Positions 34,723 through 45,249 of a stretch of DNA of 64,000 bases are shown here, piece by piece (the stretch's first letter is position 1; every line of letters begins with the position of its first letter). This DNA comes from Spinacia oleracea (taxonomy: Eukaryota > Streptophyta > Magnoliopsida > Caryophyllales > Amaranthaceae). The notes below the pieces were generated by a model that saw nothing but the letters and a program-made list of their open reading frames with translations, did no database searches and was not told the origin of the DNA. A program made the position numbers and the translations under genes. The stretch covers positions 8,349,546 through 8,413,545 of the forward strand of contig NC_079490.1 of NCBI RefSeq assembly GCF_020520425.1, written 5' to 3'.

Positions 34723-36193
34723 ATGGGTGACCGACCAAGGAGGAATTGCACGAGGCAACCAAGGAATCAGCATGAAGCTTCGACGAGCCGAGCTCGGGAG
34801 CCGACACCACCACCTCCGCCGCCGCAATTTGAGCCCGACGTACACGGATTTTCCAGATGTCATTTTCGTTTTGGAGGGGCAACGAGCACGTTTCATCCAC
34901 CACAAACTGAAGGAGGTAATCCCTACTCGCTTTATTTGCCAAAAATCTTTACATGAAATGGGTATTGAAAGTGATGTCAAGCGTGTCTTTGTTGGTGTTG
35001 GAATGAGAAATATGTATAGCATACTTCGCCTCACATTTAGACGGTTAACTCTGGAATTTTTGAGTAGTTTCAATGTGCGTAGAGATGGTTATCGAACCGT
35101 GTCGTCGGTTCAATTTCGTGTGATGAACCGAACTTTCACCATGAGTTTAGCTGATTTTGGTAGGATTTTTGGGTTGTCTACCACCTATAGTAGGAAACCT
35201 AAGGAACCCCATAATAACTGTGAAATGTGGGGAAAGCTTACGGGTAATGCCAATCCCGGAAGTATGCAACATTTGCATGCTTCCAAGATACAACACCCGG
35301 TCCCTATTGTCTTCTACAGGTTTCTAGGATTTACGATCTTTGGTAGGGATGAGACCTAAAATATTAGGAGTACGGAGCTTGAGATTATATGTGGCTACGT
35401 TTTAGAAGGGGAGGATAGCTACAAAATGAACCTTGCACACCATATGGCCTCTCAATTCTATTCCATAGCCACTTCCACCCATACTACTCGCATTACCATT
35501 GGTGGGTTGATCACCCACATAGCCATGGCCACGGCCAACTTTACTGAGGCTAACCAAACTCCAGTTCTGGGTAGCAACCTACTTGACTTGGCTTACTTTG
35601 CTGGACTCCGTCGGCTACAAGGGGAGCATGGGTTGTTTAGGCCGGGAGCCATGTATTGGATGTTTGAGGGAAACAGGCTTTTCACCTTGCCTGATCCTCA
35701 AGGCCGCACTAGTTTCAGACCTGGTCAGGCTCATTACTTATATGTTGGATTTGAGCAAGAGCCTCAGCCTGACCCCCAGCCTCAGCCTGACCCACAACCA
35801 GTGCCCCACCAGTACCAGCCAGAGCCTCGCACCTACTTTAGGAGGGGGCGTCGAGACGCGGGGAGGCCCCAGGGTGGCTCGGTAGTAGATGAGGAGCAGG
35901 GGTACATTCATGAGCGGTTGAGCAGACTTAAGCTCGGGTTCCATGAGTTCGCAGCTGATCACCAGAGGACCATGTTCCCGTTCTATGATCAGTATGCCAG
36001 GCAGGGCTACATTGCCCCAGATTATGAGCACCCTACCTGGTATACCTATCCCGCGGAAGGATATGGAGCTCCGGGTTCTATGGGCACCTTCACACCTACC
36101 CAGTACGGAGGGTTTGGAGCGGTTCCTAGCGGGCATGGTGGCAGAGATGATGGTGATGATGTTGATGATGATGGCGGCCAAGGCCGTCACTGA
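34723..36193 (+). pseudogene. Athila ORF3 copy C, unknown function
   Basis: This is the most complete ORF3, about 490 codons. It starts MGDRPRRNCTRQPRNQHEAS at 34723. A frameshift near 34838 moves the rest into the next frame. The middle reads ARFIHHKLKEVIPTRFICQK and FRVMNRTFTMSLADFGRIFG. A TAA at 35357-35359 (CAA in copy B) interrupts it. The frame then continues to 36193 with a PQPDPQ repeat, FRRGRRD and an acidic glycine-rich tail. It lies at the position where some Athila elements have an envelope-like gene, but no signal peptide or membrane segment is visible. It resembles the Athila ORF-1/plant transposon protein family from memory. Its function is not known. Confidence 0.75.
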
Positions 36194-37794
36194 TGATGAT
36201 GAGGATCGAGTTGGTTCGATACCCCTTGAGCCAATGAGGACATTGTCTGATTTGGTTTGGGGGGTTTCACATTACTTGTACATTGTAGGTATGTTTTTCT
36301 TTTCGCATTTCTTTATTTTGGTGTGTATGTTTTTCTATTCTTTTCGCATTTCTTTATTTTGGTGTGTTTCTTTGGTGTGTTTATTGCTTTGTAGAGTAGT
36401 TTATTGCTTTGAAAAAAAAATACAAAAATACGTTCCGGTGAATACAAAATCATGCTTCCCTGTGCCCCTTGAGCGGAAATTATTTTGATTCTTGGTATTT
36501 GATGATGGGCAATGTAGATGTGTTAGCCATGATTTGATATTCGATCGCTTTGATGCCTTAACATGAGTCAACTCCGACTAACTACTTGTGGACTTGGTGC
36601 TTGACTAGTTGACTTGGTTAGGATGTGTGATAGCTTCCTGGTGTGTCATTGATTTTGAGTATTGGTTTGCAACGATCAGTAGTGTTTTATAACTCATATA
36701 CATGCACATTGTGGAGGACGAAGGCATTTTTCTATTTAGGTAGCCTTCGGATGAATTTAGATATATTTGTTCCCTCTTTTTCTACCCATGTTGTGCTTGT
36801 GCCCTTTATTCGGTGACTAACCATATTACAAGCCCATGAAAGCCCCATTGGTTACTAGTCCCAAGCCTAGCTTGGGGGAGCTAATAGTAGTGAGGTGAGG
36901 GAGTTGTAGTGTGATACATTTTGAGCATATTGAGTATTGAAAAAGGGAGTTTCTCTCATCATGATAGTTGTTGAAAAAAAAATGAGTTGAAAAATGAAAG
37001 AGGTGAGAAGATGTGAAGGTTTTCCAAAAGGAAAAAAAAAAGGAGAAAGAAATTGAGCAAAAAAGAGAAAAAAAATGGAAGTTCATTATTTTCAGAAAAA
37101 ATTCAAAGCATTGTGTCATTCAAGTATTACAATTCCTTATCATTATGAGTGATTGGTTTTATAGATGAAAAAGGGCAAGAAAGTATGGTGTAGTTCATTT
37201 GATTGTTCATGTGTTGAGTGGGGGAGTTGTGGTCATCACTTGTGATTGATCATGGTTGTATTTAGGATTTATGCTCCCCAAAGCCAAGGCTTTAAGCTCA
37301 CATTATATCCAAATTTACCGAACCCTTACCTAAGCCTAACATTACAAGCTTTGAAGACCTTTCGACCGTTGTGCATAGAGTCGTACTTATGTGAAAATAG
37401 TTGTTTATCAATGCAAGTTATGACATGACACATTCCGAGTCGACTACTAGGTTGAGTGTATGTTTTTCTAGACACACGAGTGTTGTGAGTTTGGGAGTGC
37501 ATTGTTCACTTATATGTTGGGAGGGGAGCGAACGGGTACATCTTTTATCCGCCACATAAATGAGTGACGAGTGTGTGAGCACTAGTCTTGAATTCCAATG
37601 TCCATTTGTGGTTCGCTTTGCGTGACGATTGTTAAGAAGGATTAGCGATTGAATGGATTTGATTGGTTGACATTGATGCATGCTTGTTGAATTTTACCTT
37701 GGATTATGTTTTCATTTTGAAATATGTTGGGGGTGAAGTTGGTCTTGTGTTCATCGATGATTTCCTTGCTTAGGGACAAGCAAGGATATAGCTC
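36194..37794 (+). other. Athila 3' untranslated region
   Basis: About 1.6 kb without a supported gene, present in all three copies (also 20740-22300 and 24063-25665). It contains a T/G-rich stretch, an A-rich tract near 36970-37080, and an extra purine tract CTAGCTTGGGGGAGCT near 36868. Short frames here are conserved only because the DNA copies are recent. Confidence 0.65.
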
Positions 37795-37803
37795 GGGGAG
37801 GTT
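37795..37803 (+). promoter_or_regulatory. Athila polypurine tract
   Basis: GGGGAGGTT directly precedes the right LTR. The corresponding sites are GGGGAGTTT at copy B and GGGGGAGTT at copy A. It primes plus-strand DNA in LTR elements. Confidence 0.65.
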
Positions 37804-39179
37804 TGATATGTGCGTTTTATATAGTGTTTCACCCCCGTCCCTTAGTACTTTTTATGTGTCAAACGTGCTCTTAGGAGCCGTTTCTAGTACTAATGTGTGT
37901 TATTGAGTGTGCCTTGAGTTTCAGGTTTGATTATGAGAAATTGGTCTTTTTAGACCCGTTTCATGTTGATCTAGGCCACTATATGAGCCCGAGGAAGTTC
38001 GGGACCTCCATCGTCGACTTTCGGGAGCCTTGGATGCTTATGGTTGAGCCCCGAGAGTTAGACTCAGTGATATGGGCGAGTTATATTGAAGATTGCAAAT
38101 CGCCCTGGAAGCTGAGGGCGAAATGCAACCATCGGGCGGAATTGAAGCAAATTGGACTCATCAACGCGCGCCCGATCGGGCGCAGCTCGCCCGATCCGGA
38201 TCGGGCGGTCATCCGGAAGCTTATGTGGAGAGTTTGCAATCCGCCCGATCGGGCGGATTTTGGCCTGATCGGGCCGACTATCGAGTGCATCGCCCGATCG
38301 GGCGACGCCAACCTCCTGCACTTATGCGCGAGTTTTCTTTCCGGTTTTTGGGCAAACTATAAATACTAGCCCCTTATATTTTTGGAGACACCTTATTTTT
38401 CTGGTATCAAACACTTAGTTTATTTTCCTAAGCTTAGTTTTCTCTCTAATTTGTCCCAAACACTTAGTTTTATTTCCAATCAAAAGTTCAAACTTTATTA
38501 TTCCATTGTTCTTCAATTAGGTATTGTTCTTTATTTCATTCATTTCTTTTGCTTTAATTATGTTTTCAATTATGCTAATTGCTTTGTTTATTGTCAACAT
38601 GCTTGAGTAGTTTAATTTCTAGGGTTTGGGCATCCATGAATTAATATGATGGGATATTGAATAATTGTGATTGTTGGCATTGTGATTAATTCCTATTGAT
38701 CGGTTTATTCCACTATTCAATTAGATTTGCGCAGGTTTAATTGTGTAGTTATGTAATATCAAGTTAAGATTCGAGAGATGCAATTTGATGTTTAGGCTTG
38801 TGTCAATAGGTAGAATTGGGATTAATAAGTAGCGAGAGCCCGTTAATTCTAAGTCTATGACTAGTATTGATTCGAGAGAGCATGCTAGTCTAATTAATTA
38901 CTTTGTTGATTATCGTGATTGTTCATTGTCCTGGATTGTTAATTGCTGGTGAACCTGTGCCCTAGATTTCCTTAATATATTGATTCATACTTATATAATT
39001 ATCGTTCGTAGTCTTAGTTTACAAACAATCAACCAAATCTTGTTCCCAATAGTTTAGTTTAATTAATTAATAGTAGAAAGAACGCCTGTCTCCCTGTGGA
39101 TTCGATCCTGACTTCCCTTGCTACCTAGCTAGTGGACCTTAGGTTATTTTTGATTAGGTGATACGACTTTAGCCTGTCA
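37804..39179 (+). repeat. Athila right LTR
   Basis: This LTR is 1376 bp, with TGATATGTGCG at the start and TAGCCTGTCA at the end. It retains unmutated GCCCGATCGGGC copies where the left LTR has C-to-T changes. The TATA box is at 38358-38365. Confidence 0.92.
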
Positions 39180-39955
39180 TTAAAGGAAACCTTTTATTTT
39201 AGTTTTAAAACCTTATTTTATTTCTTTAGCTTATGATTCTCTCAAATTTGTTTCAAGCTTTCATTATTCATTGTTCTTCAATTTGGTATTGCTTCTTGTT
39301 CTAATTTAATTCATTGCTTTAATCATGTTCTCCATTATGTTAATTGCTTTGTTATTTATTATCATGAGTGAGTAGTTTAATTTCTAGGGTTTAGGGGATC
39401 CATGAATGCATGATTGGGATTATATGTGGACATGATATTTGGTTGATTGATTATAATTTCTATAGCTTATTATTATTGCTCGTCAATTCTGTTCGGCCGG
39501 ACTATTTTGATTTGAGTTTGATTAACCTTAGATTATGCGCCGAGAGGTATAAATCTGATGTTTTTGGTCTGTGGCTATTAGATAGGAATTATTTCTAGTA
39601 CGTAGCGAGAGCCCGCTAGTTGTTCTATCCTAAGGAATTCATAAGATTCGAGAGATGCATGATTTCCTAGTTATGATTGTTATTTGATTGTTATTGTCCG
39701 TTGTCCAATCCGGTCTGTGTTTATGGTGAACCGCAGCCCTAGATTCTCTTAATATTGTTATATTCCAGTTTGATTATTTGCCTTAGTTTAATATACAAAC
39801 CAATCCAACTCTTTGTTACCAGTAGTCTAGATTAGTTAATTAATAGTAGAAGAACGTTGTTTCCCTGTGGATACGATCCCTGCTTCCCTTGCTATATTTT
39901 TAGTTGGTGAACGTTAGGTTTATCTTTGATAGGAGTGCGATTAAGCCTGTTAGAG
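39180..39955 (+). repeat. Older Athila-like LTR fragment
   Basis: The text after the right LTR is a diverged version of the second half of the same LTR. TTGTTCTTCAATTTGGTATT, AGTTTAATTTCTAGGGTTT, GTAGCGAGAGCCCG and TCCCTGTGGATACGATCC recur in the same order. It ends near AAGCCTGTTAGAG. It belongs to an older or different subfamily, into or next to which the full element was placed. Confidence 0.75.
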
Positions 39956-41039
39956 TTAATACACTCGGATTCGAAGTTCTATGCTCAGCATGTTAAGGCC
40001 TTCGATGCACGAGAGAATTGGTGATTTGGGTAGGTCCAACGACTAGCTTGAAACCAGCAGTCGGACCGGTGGGAGGAGAAGAAGAAGGCATGACCGAACT
40101 CCTAGCCCCCGACGCACTTCCGAGCACTCTCGCGCTGAGACCTCGAGGAGTGCAGGAATCAGAGCAGGCTAGGAAGGAAGATCATGACTCCAACATCCTC
40201 CCCACTCATCGAGAGCTGGTCATGGAAGAGATCCTGAAGGTGAGCCTACCCGCGCACCTAACATACAATGGGACCACTGACCAACGAGACCACATAACTT
40301 TGTACGAGCAACATATGTCCATGTGCCCCTAATCGAAGCTTGTTGGTGCAAGTACTTCCCAACCACACTAACCGGAATGGCGGGAGAATGGTTCAGGTTA
40401 CTTCCGAAGGGCTCGATCGTCAGGTTCGATGATTTGAGCGAAAGGTTTAAATTCCAATTCGTCAGCAACAACCTCCCCGAAAGAACTACTGTCGAACTTA
40501 CCTCAATACAGCAGGAAAGAGGCGAAAGTCTTCGGGACTTCATGGCCAGATTCATGAGAGAATCGACGAACATTCCTAACTTACAACCCGATGTAGCCAT
40601 CTTCACTTTGAAATATGCGCTCCAGGAAGGAAACTTCAGAGATAAACTGCACATGAAAACCCCCACCAAGATAGTTGACGTAGTGCAGATGGCAAACACG
40701 TTCATCAGAACCGAAGAGTTCAAGAAAGCTGCTGCGAAATTGAAAGGCTCCACGAAGCCGAAGGATACAAAAAATCAAAGTAAGCCCGAGGGCAGGTCAA
40801 GGAAAGGTAAAGAGAAACAGGGTGCGAGAGATGTCAACCCAAAGAAAGAAGGGCGAACGGGTGAATTTCAACCCAAATACACCAACTACACCCCTCTCAC
40901 TCTTCCCCCAAAGGAAATCTACAGCCTCCACAAGTACGATGAGAAATGGCAAAAGCCAGGCAAGCCGAAATCCCAACACAGAAATAGAAACAAGTGTTGC
41001 GAGTTCCACGACGACCACGACCACAACACTGAAGAGTAG
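39956..41039 (+). pseudogene. Ty3/gypsy gag fragment
   Basis: Two overlapping frames (40018-40332 and 40323-41039, offset by a frameshift near 40325) encode a gag capsid domain. The fingerprint is ACWCKYFPTTLTGMAGEWF, then LQPDVAIFTLKYALQEGNF and a basic linker. A zinc-knuckle-like CCEFHDDHDHNTEE is cut off at a stop before its last cysteine. This is the Tat-like type seen in many plant gypsy polyproteins. No protease or pol follows. Confidence 0.8.
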
Positions 41040-41559
41040 AGTTAAGAGGAAAAGAGATGTTGGGGAATGTTCTAAATATGTTTAGGATGTATTTAGTGTA
41101 GTAATCACTATGCTAGGAGGTTTAGTAGTTGAGTTTCGATGTTGGGGAATGTTCTAAATATGTTTAGGATATATTTAGAATACTTGATTATGGTTGTGAA
41201 TTATTAGAAGTTGACTGGGAATCTTTACTAGTTGTTTTAGGCGGAGAATTCTCTGTAGGCGACTTTTGAAAGTGTTAAAGTGGCCTATCAGTTTGTTTAC
41301 ACAAGGTACGTACATACCTGTGTGTTTGTGAATGTGTGCTATTGTTGAAACTATGTTGGATGTATGTGTTGGCTGGTTTATGTTGGAAATTTCGTGATTC
41401 AATGCCGTTGAACGAATGCATTGAGCATATAACTTTATTATGAGAATTATAACATGTTAGCATACATGATTGATGCAAGCATGTCAGTTGGGAACTTTAT
41501 ATTATTTTATATATATATATTTGTATGAGAATTATAACATGTTAGCATACATGATTGAA
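41040..41559. other. Unassigned AT-rich stretch with short direct repeats
   Basis: No gene was recognised. GATGTTGGGGAATGTTCTAA and the following 13 bp occur twice (41058 and 41139). ATGAGAATTATAACATGTTA and the following 14 bp occur twice (41440-41473 and 41525-41558), the second copy ending just before the transposon terminus at 41560. Confidence 0.55.
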
Positions 41560-42296
41560 GGCTCATGTGAGAACACCCATTCTATGTGAGAACACAATCT
41601 TATGTGAGAATAAATCTTGGCCTTTGGATCATTTCTAATCTAACAGCTGGAAATTAAGGGATTACTAATGGCATTTTCGTAAATTTGTTGAACAATAACC
41701 CAATCATCTCCTTCCTTTCACGCCTAATTGCTTCTCTCCCTAAAATTGCCAAACCTTTTTTTCCCCTCTATTTTCTCTCTCTTCAATGTGCAACCATTAG
41801 AAAGCTTCAATCAAGCTCGGATTTCTCTCGAATCTCGGATTCATTGCTGCGATTTCTATCCACAATCTCGAATATATTCATCGAACTTCCAGATTTCCGT
41901 CATTAAAGGTAAGATATCAAACTTTATTTTCATGATTATGTGATTATTCATGTGCTTTTGGGCAGATTTTGTTGAATTTAATTATATTTTTGGAGCAATT
42001 ATTTGTGTTTAGATTCAATTTCATTCTTAATTTTTGTTTATATTCGAACTCCATCATGTTTTGTGAAATTCTATTGTTTGAAATTCATATTTGTGCAAAT
42101 TGAATTGTTCGACGTTCGACCGTGTTATAAGTTGATTCGACTCCATATGTTGAACATTGTTGTATTTTCTTATTTTTTTTCAATTTCAGATTGATCATTA
42201 TTCCATCTGTTTGAGCTATGGAATTAGAATTTCATCATACTCCGGTATCATCATTCGCCGAATTCGATCAGTTTTCTTATTAATATATCTGATGTT

Positions 42297-42480
42297 TATG
42301 TTTCTGTAATTGGCCCTTGTGTTCGAACAATTGTTTTAAATGTTCTGAATAATTGTTCTTTTTGTTCTGGATAATGGTTTCTGATGTTCTGAATAATGAT
42401 TTCTGATGTTATGAATAATGGTTTCTGATGTTCTGAATAATTGTTTTCATGTTCTGAACGTTTACTCATATGTTCTATGT
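42297..42480. repeat. TGTTCTGAATAATNG repeats, 22-bp period
   Basis: About six to seven imperfect units of GTTCTGAATAATGGTTTCTGAT are arranged head to tail. The TGTTCT word recurs throughout the element (also 43500-43680 and 44275-44330). The predicted peptide on the minus strand is repeat-derived. Confidence 0.8.
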
Positions 42481-42572
42481 TAGTATTATACATATTCTGA
42501 ATTGTTTTATCTCATTCTTTTGTAGATTTTGTTGTGAATAATTAACAACTTGCAAGTTGTTTTAATTCAAAT

Positions 42573-42762
42573 GTGGTTGTTACTCTTGAAGTCAATCCTA
42601 TATTAACTCGTGGAGGAACGAAAGAATGGATTACATGTTGTTTCGATGAGTCAAAACTTGTTCTAGGGATGAAATTTATGAATATCCAAGAGGGCCTTTT
42701 GTTTTATAAAGTGTATTCAAAGGATGATGGTTTTGAGATGAGGAAATCTACTACCACGAAAG
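42573..42762 (+). pseudogene. FAR1-like DNA-binding domain exon
   Basis: The frame reads LVLGMKFMNIQEGLLFYKVY followed by SKDDGFEMRKS. It fits the start of the FAR1/FHY3 zinc-binding domain, whose family pattern is GM.F.s..eA..FY..YA...GF.vR. A GT donor follows at 42763 (ACGAAAG then GTTTG). The upstream boundary and start codon are unclear; the only ATG, at 42571, is in another frame. The remainder of the domain and the transposase were not found nearby. Such domains occur both in host transcription factors and in their parental Mutator-like transposons; the transposon setting favours the latter. Confidence 0.55.
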
Positions 42763-43707
42763 GTTTGTTTTCTGTTTTTTGTGTTCTTAATTTTACTTGG
42801 TTGAAACCAAAGTTATGTTGATTATTACTGGTTGATAATGTAAGGTGGAGATATTTCTCTTTTGCTAGAAATATGGAATTGTAACATGTACTTCAGCAAA
42901 ATTATCCACAAATATGGAATCTAGTGCAACTTCTAGGAAATTTTTTCGATGAACTATGTTTCAGAATCATCGATCCTTATGTTCTAAACTAGTGATGTAT
43001 ATGTTCTAAAACTTGTGCCATATGTGATAATTCTTGGTTGCACCAATTCCAACCTTCCTCAATAGCTAGCTTGGACATGTTAGTTACAGCTAGTACTACT
43101 ATCACACGTGTAGTCTACTTCTTTACGTCTCTGGTCATGGACGGTCACACTAGGAGTAGGTTGGAACATTCTTCTTTATGATATTTATATATATGTCAGT
43201 ACATGTTGAGGCCTGCTTATTATTATTAAATCAATGCTAAAATTAGGTGTGTTTATTATTATTTCCATGCAAGATTATCACCATAATTAGTGGCTATTAG
43301 TGGCATGAATATGAAAGTGGACATAGAAAATTAGTGGCATTAGATGACCTGAAATACGAGTCCTTTAGTCATAGTGTCAGGAGCTCTAATTGATGCACTT
43401 ATGATGCAATTATTTTGCTGTCAACTCCGATAACTCCAGCCCGGGTTGGGGTTGGTTCTGTTGCAGTTATTTTGTTCTATACAATTGCTTCTAGTGTTAT
43501 GTATAGTTGTTTCCACTTTTCTGACAAATTGTTCTTGATGTTCTAAATTATTGCATTACATGTTCTGAATAATCGTTTTCAATGTTCTGATTAATAGTAT
43601 TTTTTGTTTTGAATAGCTGGTTCTAATTTTCTGTATAGTTGTTTCTATTTACCGTTACATTGTTTTTAATGTTCTGAATTATTTCTTTGTAATCTGTAGG
43701 TAATTGG

Positions 43708-43823
<116 letters not shown>

Positions 43824-44419
43824 TTTAGTCATTTTCAAAGGGTTAAATTATACTGTTAGAATATAATTAGTTTTCCTTATCAGAAACAAACAATTCAATT
43901 CCTTAGGGCTTAAAAGGGTAATATAATTTCCTAAATTGTAAAATGAAACAAGTTTCAAAAGAAAATTCAGTTAGTTTTTGTTATGGTCATTGTCTTTCTT
44001 GCTACAGTTTATAATTAACAAATACGGAGTACTTCATAATAGGGTCTGTCTATATAATCTTATATTCCAAGTACATGAATTGATCACACCACTAGGAGAA
44101 GATTCCAAGTACAGAATATATCAAACCATTAGGATAAAATTTATAGAAGATTGCAAGTCTAACATCGCAACCTTCACAGAATGACCTCTTTTTCATATAT
44201 TCTCTTGCATTCGACCAAACTGCATAAATATACTGATCTAATTTTTGTTGCAGGTACTTAATTTATCCTCATTGTGTATGTTCTAATTATCATTGCGTAT
44301 GTTCTAACTAACTGTGCATATGTTCTTTTATTACTCTATAATGCAAGATGTTGTTGCATTTTTCTATTTTCTATAGATAGTACTACATGCATATTTTTCT
44401 TGAAACTTTTGTTAAAATT

Positions 44420-44489
44420 AACCTATTAGCTCAAATGGTAGAGCAATGTGCCATTGCACATGGATGTAGGTTCAAATCCTACATAGGTT
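44420..44489 (+). other. tRNA-like sequence, non-canonical (plus)
   Basis: The 70-nt sequence can fold as a tRNA. The 7-bp acceptor is AACCTAT/ATAGGTT. The D-arm is GCTC-AAATGGTA-GAGC and the T-arm is GTAGG-TTCAAAT-CCTAC. The anticodon arm ATGTG/CACAT has only a six-nucleotide loop (CCATTG) instead of seven. Boxes A and B of an RNA polymerase III promoter are recognisable. A working tRNA is unlikely because of the loop. It could also be a SINE head. Confidence 0.65.
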
Positions 44490-45119
44490 GTTGTGAACAC
44501 ACAAGTTAGCGCCAATGTATTTATAGGGATAGGTCCTACAAGAGAGTTACCCTCCAGCACAAGCTTAGTTAAGTGTCTTAAACGCCCACCTGGCCAAGAC
44601 TCGAGAATGCCAGTCGTGTCTTTGATAACCTTAGCTTTAGAGCTTAGTAGTGCAGTTCTATTAGCCCGTGAATACTTTTTTGTTCGTTGGGATAGGGCCG
44701 GGCCTCAAATGTTGGTAAACAAGGGTCACAATCAAGGAAAGTTCCCGTTACACCTGTGAGTAGAGCCAGCAGCAAGTAACCAAGGACACCCCTACAAGGG
44801 TTTTAAGTCCACTGGTTCCTTATTCATCACCTCTTTGGAATATATCGACACTAACTAGTGATAATTTGTTGTCAACTACTATGCATAAAGGTCCCGAGCA
44901 GTTACTCGCTTTCTTATCAGACTCTGCCAATGAGGAATTATGTTGGTCATACATCTTGTCCATCTTAGTCATGTTCTATAAACTGAAGCTAATGTTCTAA
45001 AAATTTATACATATGTTCTAAAGTAAGTAGAACAGATTCAAAAGTAAATAGAAGTGGTCCAAAGTAAATAATCATCAAATAGGAGAATTAAGTAATATCA
45101 TAAACTGAATACAAAGAGT
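44490..45119. other. Segment between the two tRNA-like sequences
   Basis: About 630 bp. An 88-codon frame at 44493-44759 has no recognised relative. The second half contains TGTTCTAAA words of the host element. It may be filler between the tRNA-like pair or imported sequence; its origin is unresolved. Confidence 0.4.
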
Positions 45120-45189
45120 TGCCTATATAGGATTCGAACCTACATCTTTGTGCAATCGCACAAAGCTCTACCAATTGAGCTAATAGGCA
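45120..45189 (-). other. tRNA-like sequence, non-canonical (minus)
   Basis: Read on the minus strand: acceptor TGCCTAT/ATAGGCA, D-arm GCTC-AATTGGTA-GAGC, T-arm GTAGG-TTCGAAT-CCTAT with one G-T pair, and an anticodon arm CTTTGTG/CACAAAG with a six-nucleotide loop CGATTG. It is 70 nt, the same length and same odd loop as the copy at 44420, in opposite orientation. Confidence 0.65.
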
Positions 45190-45225
45190 TTGTTCTAAAA
45201 CATCAAGCATTACTTGCAACAACAC

Positions 45226-45249
45226 CACACACACACACACACACACACA
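45226..45249. repeat. (AC)n microsatellite
   Basis: About 12 AC units lie shortly after the minus-strand tRNA-like sequence. Confidence 0.9.

Larger units (their letters stand above)
25679..39179 (+). mobile_element. Athila-type Ty3/gypsy element, full-length with hAT insertion
   Basis: A 13.5-kb unit has LTRs of equal length (1376 bp) at both ends, an aspartate-tRNA-type primer site, a long gag-pol frame, an additional ORF3 after pol, a long 3' untranslated region and a purine tract. The order gag-protease-reverse transcriptase-RNase H-integrase and the extra 3' gene fit the Athila branch. The two LTRs differ at about 20 positions by eye (roughly 1.4%). The flanking 5-mers (AGTTT and TTAAA) do not match, because the left LTR is joined to a further internal copy. 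The unit is therefore not a clean single insertion. A 1046-bp hAT-type element sits inside integrase. Confidence 0.9.

Noticed and set aside
25679-39179. Simple single insertion of the full Athila unit
   Set aside because: Flanking 5-mers do not match, and the left LTR is directly joined to another 3' internal copy, so recombination is the better reading.
44420-44489. Functional tRNA gene
   Set aside because: The anticodon loop has six bases, total length is 70 nt, and a near twin lies inverted in the same transposon. It is recorded as tRNA-like.
44493-44759. 88-codon frame between the tRNA-like sequences as a gene
   Set aside because: No recognisable domain and no conservation evidence. 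Possible organellar origin was considered but could not be supported by eye.
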